From contig NC_092574.1 of assembly GCF_037975245.1 (NCBI RefSeq), positions 19,253,713 to 19,313,712 on the forward strand: 60,000 nucleotides of DNA. Reading direction: 5' to 3'. The DNA is from Apostichopus japonicus. Taxonomy: Eukaryota; Echinodermata; Holothuroidea; Aspidochirotida; Stichopodidae. How positions within the stretch are numbered: the stretch's first letter is position 1; every line of letters starts with the position of its first letter. The notes beneath the pieces are model-generated. The model did no database searches and had not been told where the DNA came from. It saw only the letters and a list, made by a program, of their open reading frames with translations. Positions 1-11,826 of this stretch are shown here, piece by piece. A program made the translations under genes and the position numbers.

Positions 1-709
1 AAGCCCATGTAAGATCGATGGATGAAATTATTTGCATGTGAAGTTATAGGAATCCTTAATTACTATGTGAAGATTTCTTCACCTTTTCCCTTCCACCCTA
101 ACTTCCTTCTGTACTCCTCCTACACCCATCGCCATCTGAAACTACCATCATGCCTCCCCCCTCCCCCACCTTGTTTCCACAGTTTCACAACCATGACTCC
201 TCCCTTTTATATTTATCATATTTAATACAAAATACAAACTGAACATCTTCAAAACGTTTTACTCACTTTTGTGATTTCTGACTTAACAACTAGAGTAAGT
301 AATGTTTAGCTTCTGCAGTAATCAGAACTAAACCTTACTCAAATCTATAAACTCCTAAAATTACTTCAAGACAAACCTCTTGCAGCATGTTTATCTAGGA
401 CACCAAAATTAATTAATACATCTTATCATAAATTACTCAGATTAACTTTATACTTTCTTATCGTTGCCCAACATTTCTATTAGAATACTAACATTACATG
501 GAATATTTTCCTTTCTGCCCAAAAAAAGACAAACCTATTTACATACTTTGCCCATTCCATTTATATGAAAATAACCACTTCATTCCTAACTCATCTATGT
601 TCAAGTAGATACTTCAGACACTGAGATGGTATGTTATTTCCAGTCCTGAGTTCTGAAGTAGTTTAAGTTTCTATTTATAACTGTGTACCTTTTCTAATTT
701 TAAACTTAC
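1..709 (-). other. Intron of the sorting nexin gene, continuing past the left edge
   Basis: This stretch follows, in transcript direction, the donor at 708-709 of the third coding exon of the sorting nexin. I looked for the next PXA exon on the minus strand and found no convincing one, so the intron probably runs off the window. The sequence is AT-rich. No repeat or RNA gene was recognised in it. Confidence 0.4.
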
Positions 710-2059
710 TCTAAGGCATCCAGAAACATATCTTCATCTTTCCCGATATCTCTGTACCAGCTAATGATGAAATCTCTGACCACCAATTCAAATACTGTAA
801 GTAAAAAATGAAACAAAACCGGGCCCGTCATAATTAAAATGTAATTAGATATTTTTACTTACCAAAAATATTTTGCATGCAGAATCGACGTTCTCTGTTG
901 CAGATTCTGTTACAAAACTATTCCTGAGCAAAGGTTCAAAAGTAATTGTAACTGAATGTTGCATCTGTGAGGCCTGTGAGGTCCTTGTCAAAGGCGAAAT
1001 CATATACTGACCAAATTGCTACCTTTTAGCATACTTGATGGGCGGCAATAAATTTATAACCTGAGTGATGGCATATCAATTATCAACAGAATAAAGCCAA
1101 ATACGTCCTACAACTTACCAATGTGCTTTCAGTAGAAGCAGCTACAAACCCCCTCCTCTGGAAATCAAACCATTCATGTCATTATACTGACCTTTGACTT
1201 CATATTGTTATGCATGATCACCATTTTGTGAATGCCTTAACTTGACTTAGTTATAAGGTTTGGTAATATTAGAATAATAAGTTTAATAACTGCAATAGAG
1301 TAGATTTACTTGAAATCGAGTCGGAAGAGGAAACAAATTACCTTCCTTGACAGATTTATCGACACTCCTTGACACGACGACCTTTCGAACTCTCCGTTTC
1401 TTCTTTTTGATGACCTCCTGTTTTGAGTAGAACACAAGAAGATAAATGTTGACGGAATATGCCGGCTGCACTGCCAGTTAATTATATACCAGCCGGGTAA
1501 ACTATAGAAGAGTTGAAGTAATCCTTGTCGTATCCCTGGGTAGTGTTCATTCGGGGGCGGGGGACTCCAGGTGAGTATCCTTGGTCAAGTTTTATTAATA
1601 AATTTATGCAATCCTTTCTTTAGCAGGCCCCTACCCAGGCTGGGGAGATGGGAGGGAGATGGAAAGGGGAGGGATGGGTTTGAAAAGAATGGAGACAGAT
1701 ACCTGCATATGGAGCCATGCAAATCCACCCAACTTTCACACACATTTTACAGTACTGCTTAAAGATGATCGATTGTATCGCTAATATGTGAAGAAGTTGA
1801 ACAGATTCCTTCGACCAGAAAGTTGACCTACCATTACTTTTGTAACAAGTACATTGAAACCGACTGGTGGTTGCGGCTTTAATACGCTCTTCTTTCTGTT
1901 TCCAGAGCAGAGTATGATGCCCAGTCCCAGACAGAAACCCACCATGCCAACAATCGCATAGAGGAAGAGTGACTTGAGTCCCAGCTGGTATACCAAAGCT
2001 AAGAAAATTCCTAACCCTGCTACCAGGTAAAAGAGTATGTTGAGTCCTTTCTCTGCCAT
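710..2059 (-). CDS. PXA-domain sorting nexin, N-terminal part (SNX25/SNX14-like), partial
   Basis: Three coding exons on the minus strand: 2059-1838 (or -1832), 1417-1342 and 794-710. All have AG/GT borders and matching phases (0, then 1). The start ATG is at 2059-2057. Residues about 8-26 and 31-51 form two hydrophobic helices with a short turn, a hairpin membrane anchor. A basic segment KKKKRRVRK and then SRSVDKSVKE follow. The third exon reads FELVVRDFIISWYRDIG, the typical opening of a PXA domain (xxRDFxxxWY). Two membrane helices followed by PXA is the layout of the SNX13/14/19/25 family, endosome or ER-endosome proteins that also carry RGS, PX and nexin C-terminal domains. Those domains must lie beyond the left edge. 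The short linker and basic segment look most like SNX25, while the WYRD motif also resembles SNX14; I cannot separate these by eye. The family is fairly sure, the member is not. Confidence 0.72.
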
Positions 2060-2156
2060 TTTGGTTCCAGCTTCTATTGTCAGTTGCTTTCTTTAAATTC
2101 AAACCAAGTAAACAGAATATTCTGCAATGACAAGAAAAAAGTCATCATATATGTAT

Positions 2157-2272
2157 ATACGATATGATATAATATCACATGACGTGACATGTCATATCTC
2201 ATCATATCATATCATATATTATATCATATATTATATCATATCATATCAAATCATATATCATATCATATCATA
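2157..2272. repeat. ATATC/ATATG microsatellite
   Basis: Imperfect tandem pentamer array built from ATATC and its relatives, just upstream of the sorting nexin start codon. Short open frames across it are artefacts of the repeat. Confidence 0.85.
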
Positions 2273-5221
2273 TGGTAGAGTTTCTTATTGTTTGATACCA
2301 AACAAGACGTTACGAGATATGATATGATAAGACAACCTCTTGAGAAACCTAATTACAGGTAATTGTAAGCTGTTCCACAAGCTGAACAAATATTTGCAGT
2401 ACAAACTTACATATAAAAGAAAACCTATATTTCAGGGTGTCAAGATTTGACAGATTGTGCATTTTGAAGAAAAAAAATTGATAAACTTCCTTTTTTTCTC
2501 GTCAGTTTCCCAAGGTCTCAAGTTCTAAACACACTGCACTATGGTTTAATCTTTACGTTATCTCTCTGCACTGACTAATAACAAAGCTTCCTTTATTTTT
2601 CTTTTATTTCCTTATTTTAGGTTTCAATAGGCAATCTCAAGTTATATCAGACTAAAGCATCTAGTAACACCCTGCATTATGTGTAAGATAACAATCAGAG
2701 ATATATCAAAGAAAACCACTGACTAGTATGTATATATATATATATATGCTACTGGCTGAATCATCAAATTCTACTGTGAAGTGTTTTGAAAAGGTGTGTG
2801 TACTTTGAGATCATACAATACTTGAATGAAAAATTACAACATTCAATGCCTGATCCATTGTAACTTACAACGTAATAAACCGCAAGAATGATTTATATGG
2901 ATCACCAAACAGCTGCCTTATTAGTTAGGATCACGATTAAAATTAGGTCTGATTTATTATGACTGGATTACAATGTAAGGGGAAAAAAGCAGTTTGAACT
3001 TGTTATCTTAAGAATTAAAACAGTGGCATCATAATAAATTACAACTTAAAAATGGGGGAAAATGAAAGAAAACAATATTTCACAAGCTTTCATAATTATA
3101 CATTTATGAATGAATGTCCAATTACACAGACAATATAAAGTAAGATAGTGTCTGGCTGGCAAGCATTAGAAATTTAAGGATGAAATGAGGTTGTTTTGAG
3201 GGATAGCTTCAAGATATTTGTGAATCAAAAATTATGGGAAACAACTGTTGTTTATTGATATAATCAATATCTTTTAGTCTGTATGTAATATTTTGAATTT
3301 TCCTTTACCTCAGATAAGGTGAAAAATTAGTGATAATCTCAGGCCTAGAATTTCACAATGTTTAAGCTAATACTGTAGCTATAAAATGCCAGTGCACCAA
3401 AATCTACTGGATAAATTAAATTTCCCACATGAATTTTCCTTGGGTTGATACAAGGCAACATTAATTTGCACGGGCAGCAGAAATGTGCTACTGGCAATAC
3501 GGCCAAACCCTGCATGACATTTAGCCACTAACTAGCCTGAATTATGAGGCTCTAGTCATCTGTTAATATATGTAAAGCTAAATGTTGTAGCAAGCTCTGA
3601 TGCCAAAGACATAACTACATAGAACAGCCAGTTATAATTATTTCTTAAAAATTGTTTGAGGATGTTCCCACAAGGTACCCAAGTACAGAAAGTGCCATCC
3701 CAGATGAACTTTTGACAAACACGGATACCCTAAGACTCATACATAGCATACATGTGGCTCATAATCAACCAAACACTCAGAAAATGTTGTGATATATTTT
3801 ACCGAAAATTTTACTTTGACAGTCATCGTTGACAAGGCCATGGCAGGTACTTTCAAAAGTTCTCAGTGAAGCACATCACTTCGAAAATATTGTATGTATA
3901 GTGTATCGTTGACTCGACCAGGAAAGCTTCAGTAAGTTCAGCATTTCCTTGGGGAGGGGCAATGATAGCATTTCAAAGTCACTTGATGGTACTACTGAAA
4001 CTCACTTTGAAATACTCAGAAACTGTGTAGCTCAGTCTGTGTCACCGTGACAACATTTGAAACATAAACAAAGTTATTGCGAACCTTTGTTTATCAGATA
4101 TATAATTATTTCAAACTTTCAGATAAGGCTTTTACATAAAGCATGTTTTTTTCATGTCCATCACTCTTGCAGGCTCATTGTATCTATAACCCCTTTAAGG
4201 GACCAGGAGAAGCGCAGGAACACTATTCACAATCAATCATCTTAATTTTGCTCGCTACTCAATGCCCGGAACTTGCAAATTCTGTTTAAACCGATATGTG
4301 TAATAATCCACAGCTGTGAACTAGACGTTTTTTTTCTCAATCCACAGTTGGTCGTTTCTCCTCCAATGACATGCTCTGTTCTAGTTCTGATGTAAAAATA
4401 ATTATTTATCTTTAGACAAAAAAAAAATGAAATAATAAGTAACACGATCAAATTGATATGACTCACCAAGACATTTTACAGTGTTCAGCATTACAGCAGG
4501 TTTTCAATCATGTCACTGTGCACTACTGCATCTCATACACTGCAAATCACTTCCATCAATTGCTGTCTGCAAAATATTTAAGAAAAAATTCATCACTTAC
4601 ATAAATTGGATAAATAATGATCTTCAGCTAGAAAAACCAAATGATTTTGTTTTTAAAGCGTATGCATGTTGTCAATTAACCTACTTCAATCAAATTATTG
4701 ATCGCAGTCACTGAATAAAATTGTGCGTAGATTTTCTGTTGGTAAGACTTCTGCCTCGAGACTGAGACTTAACTCTTCAGCAATCACAGCTGCTGTTGCT
4801 GAAGTGTCTTGGGTATTAAGATATATATCACACTAGGCTAGTCAGTGCTAGAGGTAGTAGGTTCCTCTTTCCAATGCAGACTACAAATAATACAATAGCT
4901 CTTTTTGAAGAGAGTTTACTGTTTACTTAAAAGCTCTGACCCATTCAGAGCTTAGCAAAACTGAGACCAAGAAAGTCTGAAGAGAAGAAAAGAAAACATG
5001 GTGAGTGTTTTTTGGTGCAGATTGCTCAGTCATACAGAGTTGGAGAGGAGAATTAAAGGGACATCACAAATATACACAAATATTCAGAAATATACTAAAT
5101 ATAGAAAAATAGAGATCTGGGGTCATAAATATCATTTGCATAGTTACTGGCCAGAAAAATGTTAGCATGCTGAAACTTGATAAAGCTGTGAACAGTAAAG
5201 TTACTTCCCTGGAGGTCTGCA

Positions 5222-5269
5222 CCAAAATATCGAGGAGCCGGTACGGGGTACTACGGGCCGATATTTTGG
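5222..5269. repeat. Small inverted repeat (11-bp arms)
   Basis: CCAAAATATCG at 5222-5232 is matched exactly by its reverse complement at 5259-5269, with a GC-rich 26-nt spacer. The surroundings are AT-rich. It may be the remains of a mobile-element tip; its function is unknown. Confidence 0.6.
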
Positions 5270-7482
5270 ACTAAAGCAATTCAATTTCACATCCGATATT
5301 GATTTTCTATCGTCCATACCATACATGTAACATAGCACTTAATTTCTGCATTGATGGCATTAAGTGTAAGACTTGGTAACACACAAACAACTTCTTACAA
5401 TATTTTAAAGTATTCTACACACTGTGTTGCTTTAAAGCAAGCCATTTCCACCAATTAAGGGTGTGCATATTTACAAAACCCTATTCACCTGGAACCAATT
5501 GACTGTGGTGAACTCTATTACTGTGTACATGGCTGGTTTATCTCAATCAGGGGTCTTATGTTTACTTTGGAGAAAGAAAAAAAAGGGACAAATTCAATGT
5601 TCTTTGTAAAATTGTGAACTCTTACTTGGTAAAGCAAGCCTTGTGTGGTTGTCATGGGTAAGTCATCCAGGGAGGTGAGCATGTATATAGAGATGTTGGT
5701 TATCCTCAGGGAGGGTGACTCTGACTCATCACCGAGGAGTAGTAATGATGGGACTATCCACAAGATGACATTCAGGATGTATTTGACACACTAATCTACA
5801 CTATCTGTTAGTATTATATATGTAACCGTAAGACTGGTTTCAGAAATCTGGGAGGACGAATAAAAGGAGGGAGGGGGAGGGTTAGGGGGATGGGGAGAAA
5901 ATATAAGGCGTTATTCACAAGCTGGCAGTCAACATCAGAATAATCAGTTCTCTCACTTGCAATCTTTTGTAGTGTTAAATTGCATATATTCCAATGTATG
6001 AAAAAAAAATTGTTTTGAAAGAAGAACTTTACTTTTGAATAGTTGATCAGTTTTCTTTCAGCAAGTGAAGTAGATTATTGAGAGCTCTGTAAAGTCAACT
6101 TACTACTTGTGAGTCAGAAAGTGAGAATGACCTTGGTGATACATGGAAGAAAAAACATGCAATTTCAGTGCACAGTAAGAGACTATACAAGCAATACTGC
6201 CAGTTTCCCTTTGGTAATTACCAGTTCACATATGAACAAATCTACAATTATGAAGATATGCTAGAGCAGGGATTCTTAACTGGTGGTCCACTGGCCGGAT
6301 ATGGCCTGTGAAAATTTCAAACCATGAAAACAAAAAAAAAGTTGTCCAACAATCTTGCACCAATAATTAGGTACAGTATACAGGCAAAGACCTCCAGCAA
6401 TAGTTTAGCACGCTATCATGGAAAAGTTTCTTGAGATTACATAATCCACCTGCATTGGTCGTAAAATTACCTCTTTTTACCAATTAGTCTGCAATGCCTG
6501 CCACATATTTTTTCTTGTATGAGGATCTTTGTGTGTATACATGAACATTTTTCCACACAGTGTTAACACAAAGAGCCTAATGGTGTTAAGTAGCTATGCA
6601 GGCTAATTTTAGAGCCTGAGGTAAATTTACGACCGAGGCTGGTCGTTTACGTAATCACAAAACTTGCCTAGCTAAAGCGTGCAATAATTGGAGCCAATAA
6701 AGAAGATCTTTAAGGTTTTTATGCGTAATCACCCAACCCTGCAAATTGCCCAATCCAGGTATGGTAAGACATTGGTTCTCTAGTTCTCGCCTCCAAAACA
6801 TGTTTAACCATGGAGGTAAAACTCAGACCCTTGTAGAATACAAATTGAGAACAAGTCTGTGATAGAAACACCAAAATAGTCACCTATCCTAACTATTGCA
6901 CATGCAACCGACAGATCATTATTCCTCACAGAAACAATTAAATTGAAATTCTGTAGTATAGATCCGTGAAAAATTTGTAGATTTATTAACAAAAATTCCA
7001 AAGATCCGAATTTTCTGGTAAGTACTTTTTAAAAATCTTACCAATTTCAACATGCTAAAAAGTTAGAATGCAGTATACAGTACTGGAGTCTGTGACAAAA
7101 TCAAGTAGAGGTGAAACTGTGATAAATCTCAAACAAGTTCAATATTAATAGGAATTTGCTTCATACAAACCTATGAAATATTAAAGTTCTGGTTTAACTT
7201 TATAAACAAATCTGGTATTAACAACAAACAGTAAATGTCACTAATCATCAATATCAATTACAAATATTTTGTCAGCTATATCCCAAGAAGTTGACTTTTT
7301 TTTCACAAGAAATTAGCACTGTCACAGAGTTTGTTGTAATTGTTGGAATGCTACAGTATGTGTTCATTGACAGAGAGCAGTGTGACACACACATACAGTC
7401 TACAGGCAAGTCAAAAAAAATACATATTATAAATGGAGACAGAGTTTCATTTGTGTGTATTTTATTATTTTTATTTACTTCT

Positions 7483-7518
7483 TGGGGAGGGGGAGGGGGA
7501 GGGGGAGGGGGTGGGGGA
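7483..7518 (+). repeat. G5A tandem run, possible G-quadruplex
   Basis: Six-base units of GGGGGA repeated about five times on the plus strand, with runs of four to five G separated by single bases. Such a tract fits the G-quadruplex pattern easily. Both strands give a spurious poly-Gly or poly-Pro reading frame here. Confidence 0.85.
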
Positions 7519-8177
7519 TGGCAAACATAACTGTATGACAAGGTTTTCTGCCTAAATACGTGTTACATTGCATTTTGTTATACCTTTAAGCCGTTAACGT
7601 TTACCAAGTGTTTGTTACCTCTTATTTTTCAGTGCTAATGCAGCAGAAACTGTCAATGGTTTTAACTATTTCACTTCTTGGGATTGATCAATGGGATTGA
7701 TCAATGGATAAGAGAAGAAAGGTTATGAGAAATTAAAAGGACAACGAAGACTCACATGAACATTCAACATCAAACAATAAGAAGCCTGAACAAATACACT
7801 GGCACTTTAAGACAATACATTAGATATATAGTTAATTTGCCAAAGTGATGTTTGTTCCTACAGTAAGTAGATCTTTAAGGTTCAGTAATAGTTAACCCAC
7901 CACAATTTACTATAATTTATTACACTACTTGTAACATTTATATATTCTTTGGCTCAGGTTTCATGTTCTTATCCATTACCATCATAATAAAGATCTACTT
8001 TGTCAGTCTGTACTGTCACCATAACAACTAATACTGCAGTACTCGCCATAAACTAGTACAGAGAACACTTGTTCTATGTTCCTGTATCTAATAGCAACTG
8101 TGAAGGCTCTCAATGTTGTAGTGATGAAGGCAATGAATGTTGCAAGGCAAATTTTTAATAGCCGTATGGTCGTCCTA

Positions 8178-8438
8178 GACGACCAAATTTCTGCTTGGAC
8201 AACCAAAACCAGCTTTGTATGTCACCTACTGACGACTAGTTGCCTATATTAAATTCAGATTGCATTATTACTAATACTAAATAACCCCCAAATAGGTAAT
8301 ATGATAAATTGTTATTATCCCCAATATTGGCATTCTATTCATGAACCAACACATCTTCTTCTACAGTGTACATATTGGTTATTGTTACTATACTCCATTT
8401 TGTCAGACAACCAAATTTCCTGTTTCGACGACCAAAAC
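8178..8438. repeat. Pair of about 34-bp direct repeats
   Basis: A segment at about 8178-8211 (GACGACCAAATTTCTGCTTG and on) recurs at about 8405-8438 with a few substitutions. The copies are in the same orientation, 227 bp apart. They contain repeated GACRACCAAA modules and may be subterminal repeats of an old DNA transposon whose ends I could not define. Confidence 0.5.
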
Positions 8439-8883
8439 CTAAGGCCTGGTTGTGCGTGAAGCAACCAGTAAAAATCCTTAAAATTTTGAACTGATGTTGT
8501 CTCTTGTTATTATACTATATGCGATAAACTGCTATACAACTTTGCATTTGTAACACAATTTCACCAAGTTGTACATTTTGAGATGGATACGGGATATTCC
8601 CAGAAGTACAGGTAAAATACTGCTAATATTAATGACTCACAAAGTTTACATTAATATGCTTCAGACAATTAAACACAGCTTTTAGCAGTCCATTTTCAGT
8701 TTCAATAACATATATGTAATGTTGGGAAATTGCAACTTGTTCATTGTAGACCCATGCAAAAAGGAAGAACACTAGCCTTTGTGATAGAGCCCCAACAAAC
8801 CAGCTAAGGAAAGTTTACCTGTTTGGAAATATATCATGTGTAGATAAACGACAAGATGGAGGCTCTTAAGGCAAGTCTACCTA

Positions 8884-9182
8884 TATGTGGAGTGTGATGG
8901 ACAGTTGACTAGTGATGCAATGATTGCTGGTTCTATACCTGCCTAGTTCAGTACATTATCTATTGGGCAAGATGCTTTATCTCAATTGCCTCTCTCCACC
9001 CAGGGGTTGAATGGGTACCTGTGAGGTAACTTGTCATTGGGCACAGTATATATACAACTGCAGCCACTTGGAGGGATTGTCTCTGGGACAGGTTATTATT
9101 GACCAGGGGTAATATAACGTCTGCCAGTGTAAAACGCTTTGAGACCTACTGCTGGTATAAAGCACTATAGATAAACTAAAAT
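8884..9182 (+). mobile_element. tRNA-derived SINE
   Basis: The 5' part contains a decayed pol III B-box-like motif (GGTTCTATACCTG). The middle has TTGGGCAAGATGCTTTATCT and a CTCTCCACCCAGG block followed by a GGGTACCTG segment. The 3' end has AACGCTTTGAGACC and a GGTATAAAGCACTATAGATAAA tail-like end. This order is the one seen in widespread tRNA-derived SINEs of marine invertebrates. It is a diverged copy; the left boundary is approximate and no target duplication was identified. Confidence 0.65.
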
Positions 9183-10150
9183 CCAATGTTACTGTCATCG
9201 CACCAGCTCGCTTAAATCTTTCCTGTTTTTTTTTACTTAATTACTGAGCTGTTCATTTTTATATGGATTTTGCCATTGCTGACTCTACTTCCGACTCTAG
9301 AAGTTTTTAACATGGCTTAACCCTGACATATTCAACAATGTGTACAATTCACACTGAAAATATGGAAGGACAAAACGAGGAGAGTAAAAAGTTTTACTTC
9401 CCAACAGTAAGTATGACATTTGGACGATGAAAATATGGCAGTCCCTGACAGGTATTTAAAACCATGGTATTGCATCTCCTAAACAGAGTGGATGAGTTGT
9501 TCATGATAAGAATCTCCACCATTTAAATACAATGGTTAAACTTACTTCCAAATGCCTGACTCAAATTAGTCTGGGCTACTATATCTTCAGTAGTTAATTT
9601 TCAAAAGAACACATATCTCAGGTTCAGTTAAGTTTCAGTTTATTCCAGTATAAATTCAGGCAAATAAAGAGGAATCATTACAAAAACAAATTGCAGAAGG
9701 ACATTCATACATAATACAAATTAAAAAAGTGAGGTTCTAGTTAGTAAACACAAATCAATTATTAGAAAACATTGAATAAAAGCAAAGGTTGAAAGAGTTA
9801 GTAATATTATAACAAAGGCTATAATTATCAAAATTAGAGCAGCTCTGTATATAAATAAGTTCTTTTAAGAAGGAGTTCTATGACTAGATTTTATTGCAGG
9901 ATTTTATTGTACTTTGCGTTATTTCACAGAGCGGTTAGCTTAGAATGAAGCTCATTTGCAGGAATAACAAGCAATGGACATATAGTCACGCCATGGAATC
10001 ATGGAACCATGGACCAATGTGGTCCTTCCTACCTTCCCATGTCTACCATGTACAACATAGTTTTAGTTTTAAATTCCTAGATATTGTTATATAGGTACTT
10101 CAAGAGGATAGTCCAGGCAAAAATGTATTCTTGACTTGGAGAAAAATAAC
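9183..10150. other. AT-rich intergenic DNA
   Basis: No gene recognised. The stretch from about 9620 to 10090 resembles an old non-LTR element tail (A-rich, with TTCAGTTTATTCCAGTATAA near its left end), but nothing codes for a recognisable protein. The hAT insertion begins immediately to the right, after its target-site copy at 10151-10158. Confidence 0.35.
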
Positions 10151-10158
10151 ATATTGGG

Positions 10159-11818
10159 TAGGGTTGGGCGATATTTGCTTTTTAATGACACGATAAATAG
10201 TTCAAAAATTATCGCGATATTTCGATAATTACGATAATTTTTTCTTGTTGTTTTTAGTGTGTTCGCGAACACACTAAAAACAACTGCCTTTTTCCCACCG
10301 GTGTTTTCGCGCAGCAAACACACCGAGCATACTGGAGTGGGGTTCAGGGGCCCGCCTTAGAGCCCCGTTGGGGTCAAGGGGTGGAACCCCTTGTGGGGGT
10401 CCAGGGGGCGAAGGACCCCAGAAAAGTTAAGTATTTTTGCGTGTCTGTCGATAAAAAATTCGCAATTGAGGATTCAAAATACTGACTAACTTTATGAATT
10501 TAAATTGTCACGAAACTGATGAAAGTTTTAAAATGACAAGTTAGAGTAACTATATAATGTGATAAAATGAAAAGCGAATTAATCTGTCTTACAATCTTTA
10601 TAAAGTTTAACTTACAAAACTGTCGATATTATGAAACAAACTACGTTCGGCAAAGGCCCGTTTCTAGACTGCCTAACAATCAGTTTACAACTGCAGTGAT
10701 TAACCGTACTTAAATATCACGGTAGGCTACATGTGCTTCCAATTTTCCCAGGTACCTTACCAAACAAGTTACAACCCCCCTGTCTAACACCTGTTTGTTA
10801 ACATTTTTGGCACGGTTCCAAAAAACTTTTCATGGAGTAAACTATTTTGGCTCCACTCTAGAATTAATTAGGTCAGTCAGTAAAGGATCGGTAAAGTTAT
10901 GCGAAATATTATCTTAGACGTTAAAGGAAAGTAGGTAAATATCCCCGTAACATTAAGGTAAGTAAAACACACTTCAAGCCAACCGACTCCTCCGCATGAA
11001 CAAAACAATCTATTCCCCATGATACACGAGGCACAGTCTATACCATACAGACATAGCACGATATCAAGGCCCCAATAGCTACATTATGGCCATCTTTATG
11101 AAAGCAAACCCTGTAATTCCATGTTTTAGGCCACCAGGCGTGATTAACTTAATGCTAAATATTGTTTCCATGTCCTTGTAGAAATCGTCAACTTCGCAAA
11201 ATACAATTAGTTGTGTTTTTGTTGTTACGTGAGATCCGTAACCGACGAAGTGGTTAGGCTATTTACTATACACTTAACTATGGTAGGATATTATTATTAT
11301 TTTATTTTTTTGGAAATTCTAGAAAATACTTTCTTTTCTTCCCGCTTTACACCAGATGTGGTCTTCTGGTTTATTCATAAATGGGTGTACTAGAGCCTTG
11401 TTTACATGACACTTGTTGCATTTAGCACGATATGCCAGTTTCGCGTGAATTTTTCGAAAGTATTTTGCTCGATCTTTCGTAAAATTAGAAAGGTGTACCA
11501 ACTTACTTTTCGTACACAATTGGTAATTTCTCTACTGATTTTCAGAGTTTTGTTCCCTATACAGTCAATGTTGTAAAGGACGGGTTTTTTACGAAGTGCA
11601 AAAGTCAGTAAATGAAGTTGATAAACTTTATTTCTTTTCAACTTTCTTAACCATGGAATGCTAGAATAACATTTACACATAAAATGGAGATTTTTTACTA
11701 CATTTATTTCAAATTTCTTTCACAAGAAATTATCGTCATTTGTTCAATCCTCAAAAAATATCGTCTTGAAAAAAAATTATCGCGATAATAATAATTTTCG
11801 ATATATCGCCCAACCCTA
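10159..11818. mobile_element. Non-autonomous hAT-like DNA transposon, 1,660 bp
   Basis: The element starts TAGGGTTGGGCGATAT at 10159 and ends with the inverted form ATATATCGCCCAACCCTA at 11818. It is flanked on both sides by the same 8 bp, ATATTGGG (10151-10158 and 11819-11826). An 8-bp target duplication is the mark of the hAT superfamily. Both subterminal regions are rich in ATTATCG and CGATAA motifs. No transposase-like reading frame is present; the longest frames inside are under 100 codons and match nothing I know. It therefore must have been moved by a transposase made elsewhere. A GC-rich block at about 10290-10430 and a perfect palindrome at 10247-10284 lie in the left part. Confidence 0.88.
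10247..10284. repeat. Perfect 38-bp palindrome inside the hAT element
   Basis: The sequence reads GTTGTTTTTAGTGTGTTCG on each strand from its outer end, so both halves are exact reverse complements with no spacer (centre at TCGCGA). It would form a cruciform, or a 19-bp stem in single-stranded DNA. Confidence 0.9.
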
Positions 11819-11826
11819 ATATTGGG

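Larger units (their letters stand above)
2060..8883. other. Gene-poor stretch upstream of the sorting nexin
   Basis: No exon chain with consistent splice sites or a recognisable domain was found on either strand. It presumably holds the 5' untranslated exon(s) and promoter of the minus-strand sorting nexin, but I could not place them. Minor items: a TA run at 2731-2747, a tandem pair of a 14-bp unit at about 7680-7707, a small hairpin at 5222-5269, a G-rich run at 7483-7518, and a degenerate SINE-like stretch near 4740-4880. Confidence 0.5.

Noticed and set aside
1620-2102. 160-codon minus-strand frame
   Set aside because: It overlaps the sorting nexin first exon in another frame and has no domain. 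The nexin frame has the membrane hairpin and phase-consistent splicing.
4851-4863. A 13-base match to the 5' part of let-7 microRNA (GAGGTAGTAGGTT)
   Set aside because: The bases after it do not continue the match, no complementary arm exists within about 80 bases on either side, and the context (GTGCTAGAGGTAGTAGGTTC) looks like a decayed tRNA-type SINE head.
6278-6300. hAT-like tip CAGGGATTCTTAACTGGTGG
   Set aside because: It resembles known hAT ends, but I found no inverted partner or target duplication nearby, so no element is called.
7272-7541. Overlapping frames coding poly-Pro and poly-Gly
   Set aside because: Produced by the G5A run; no domain and no splice context.
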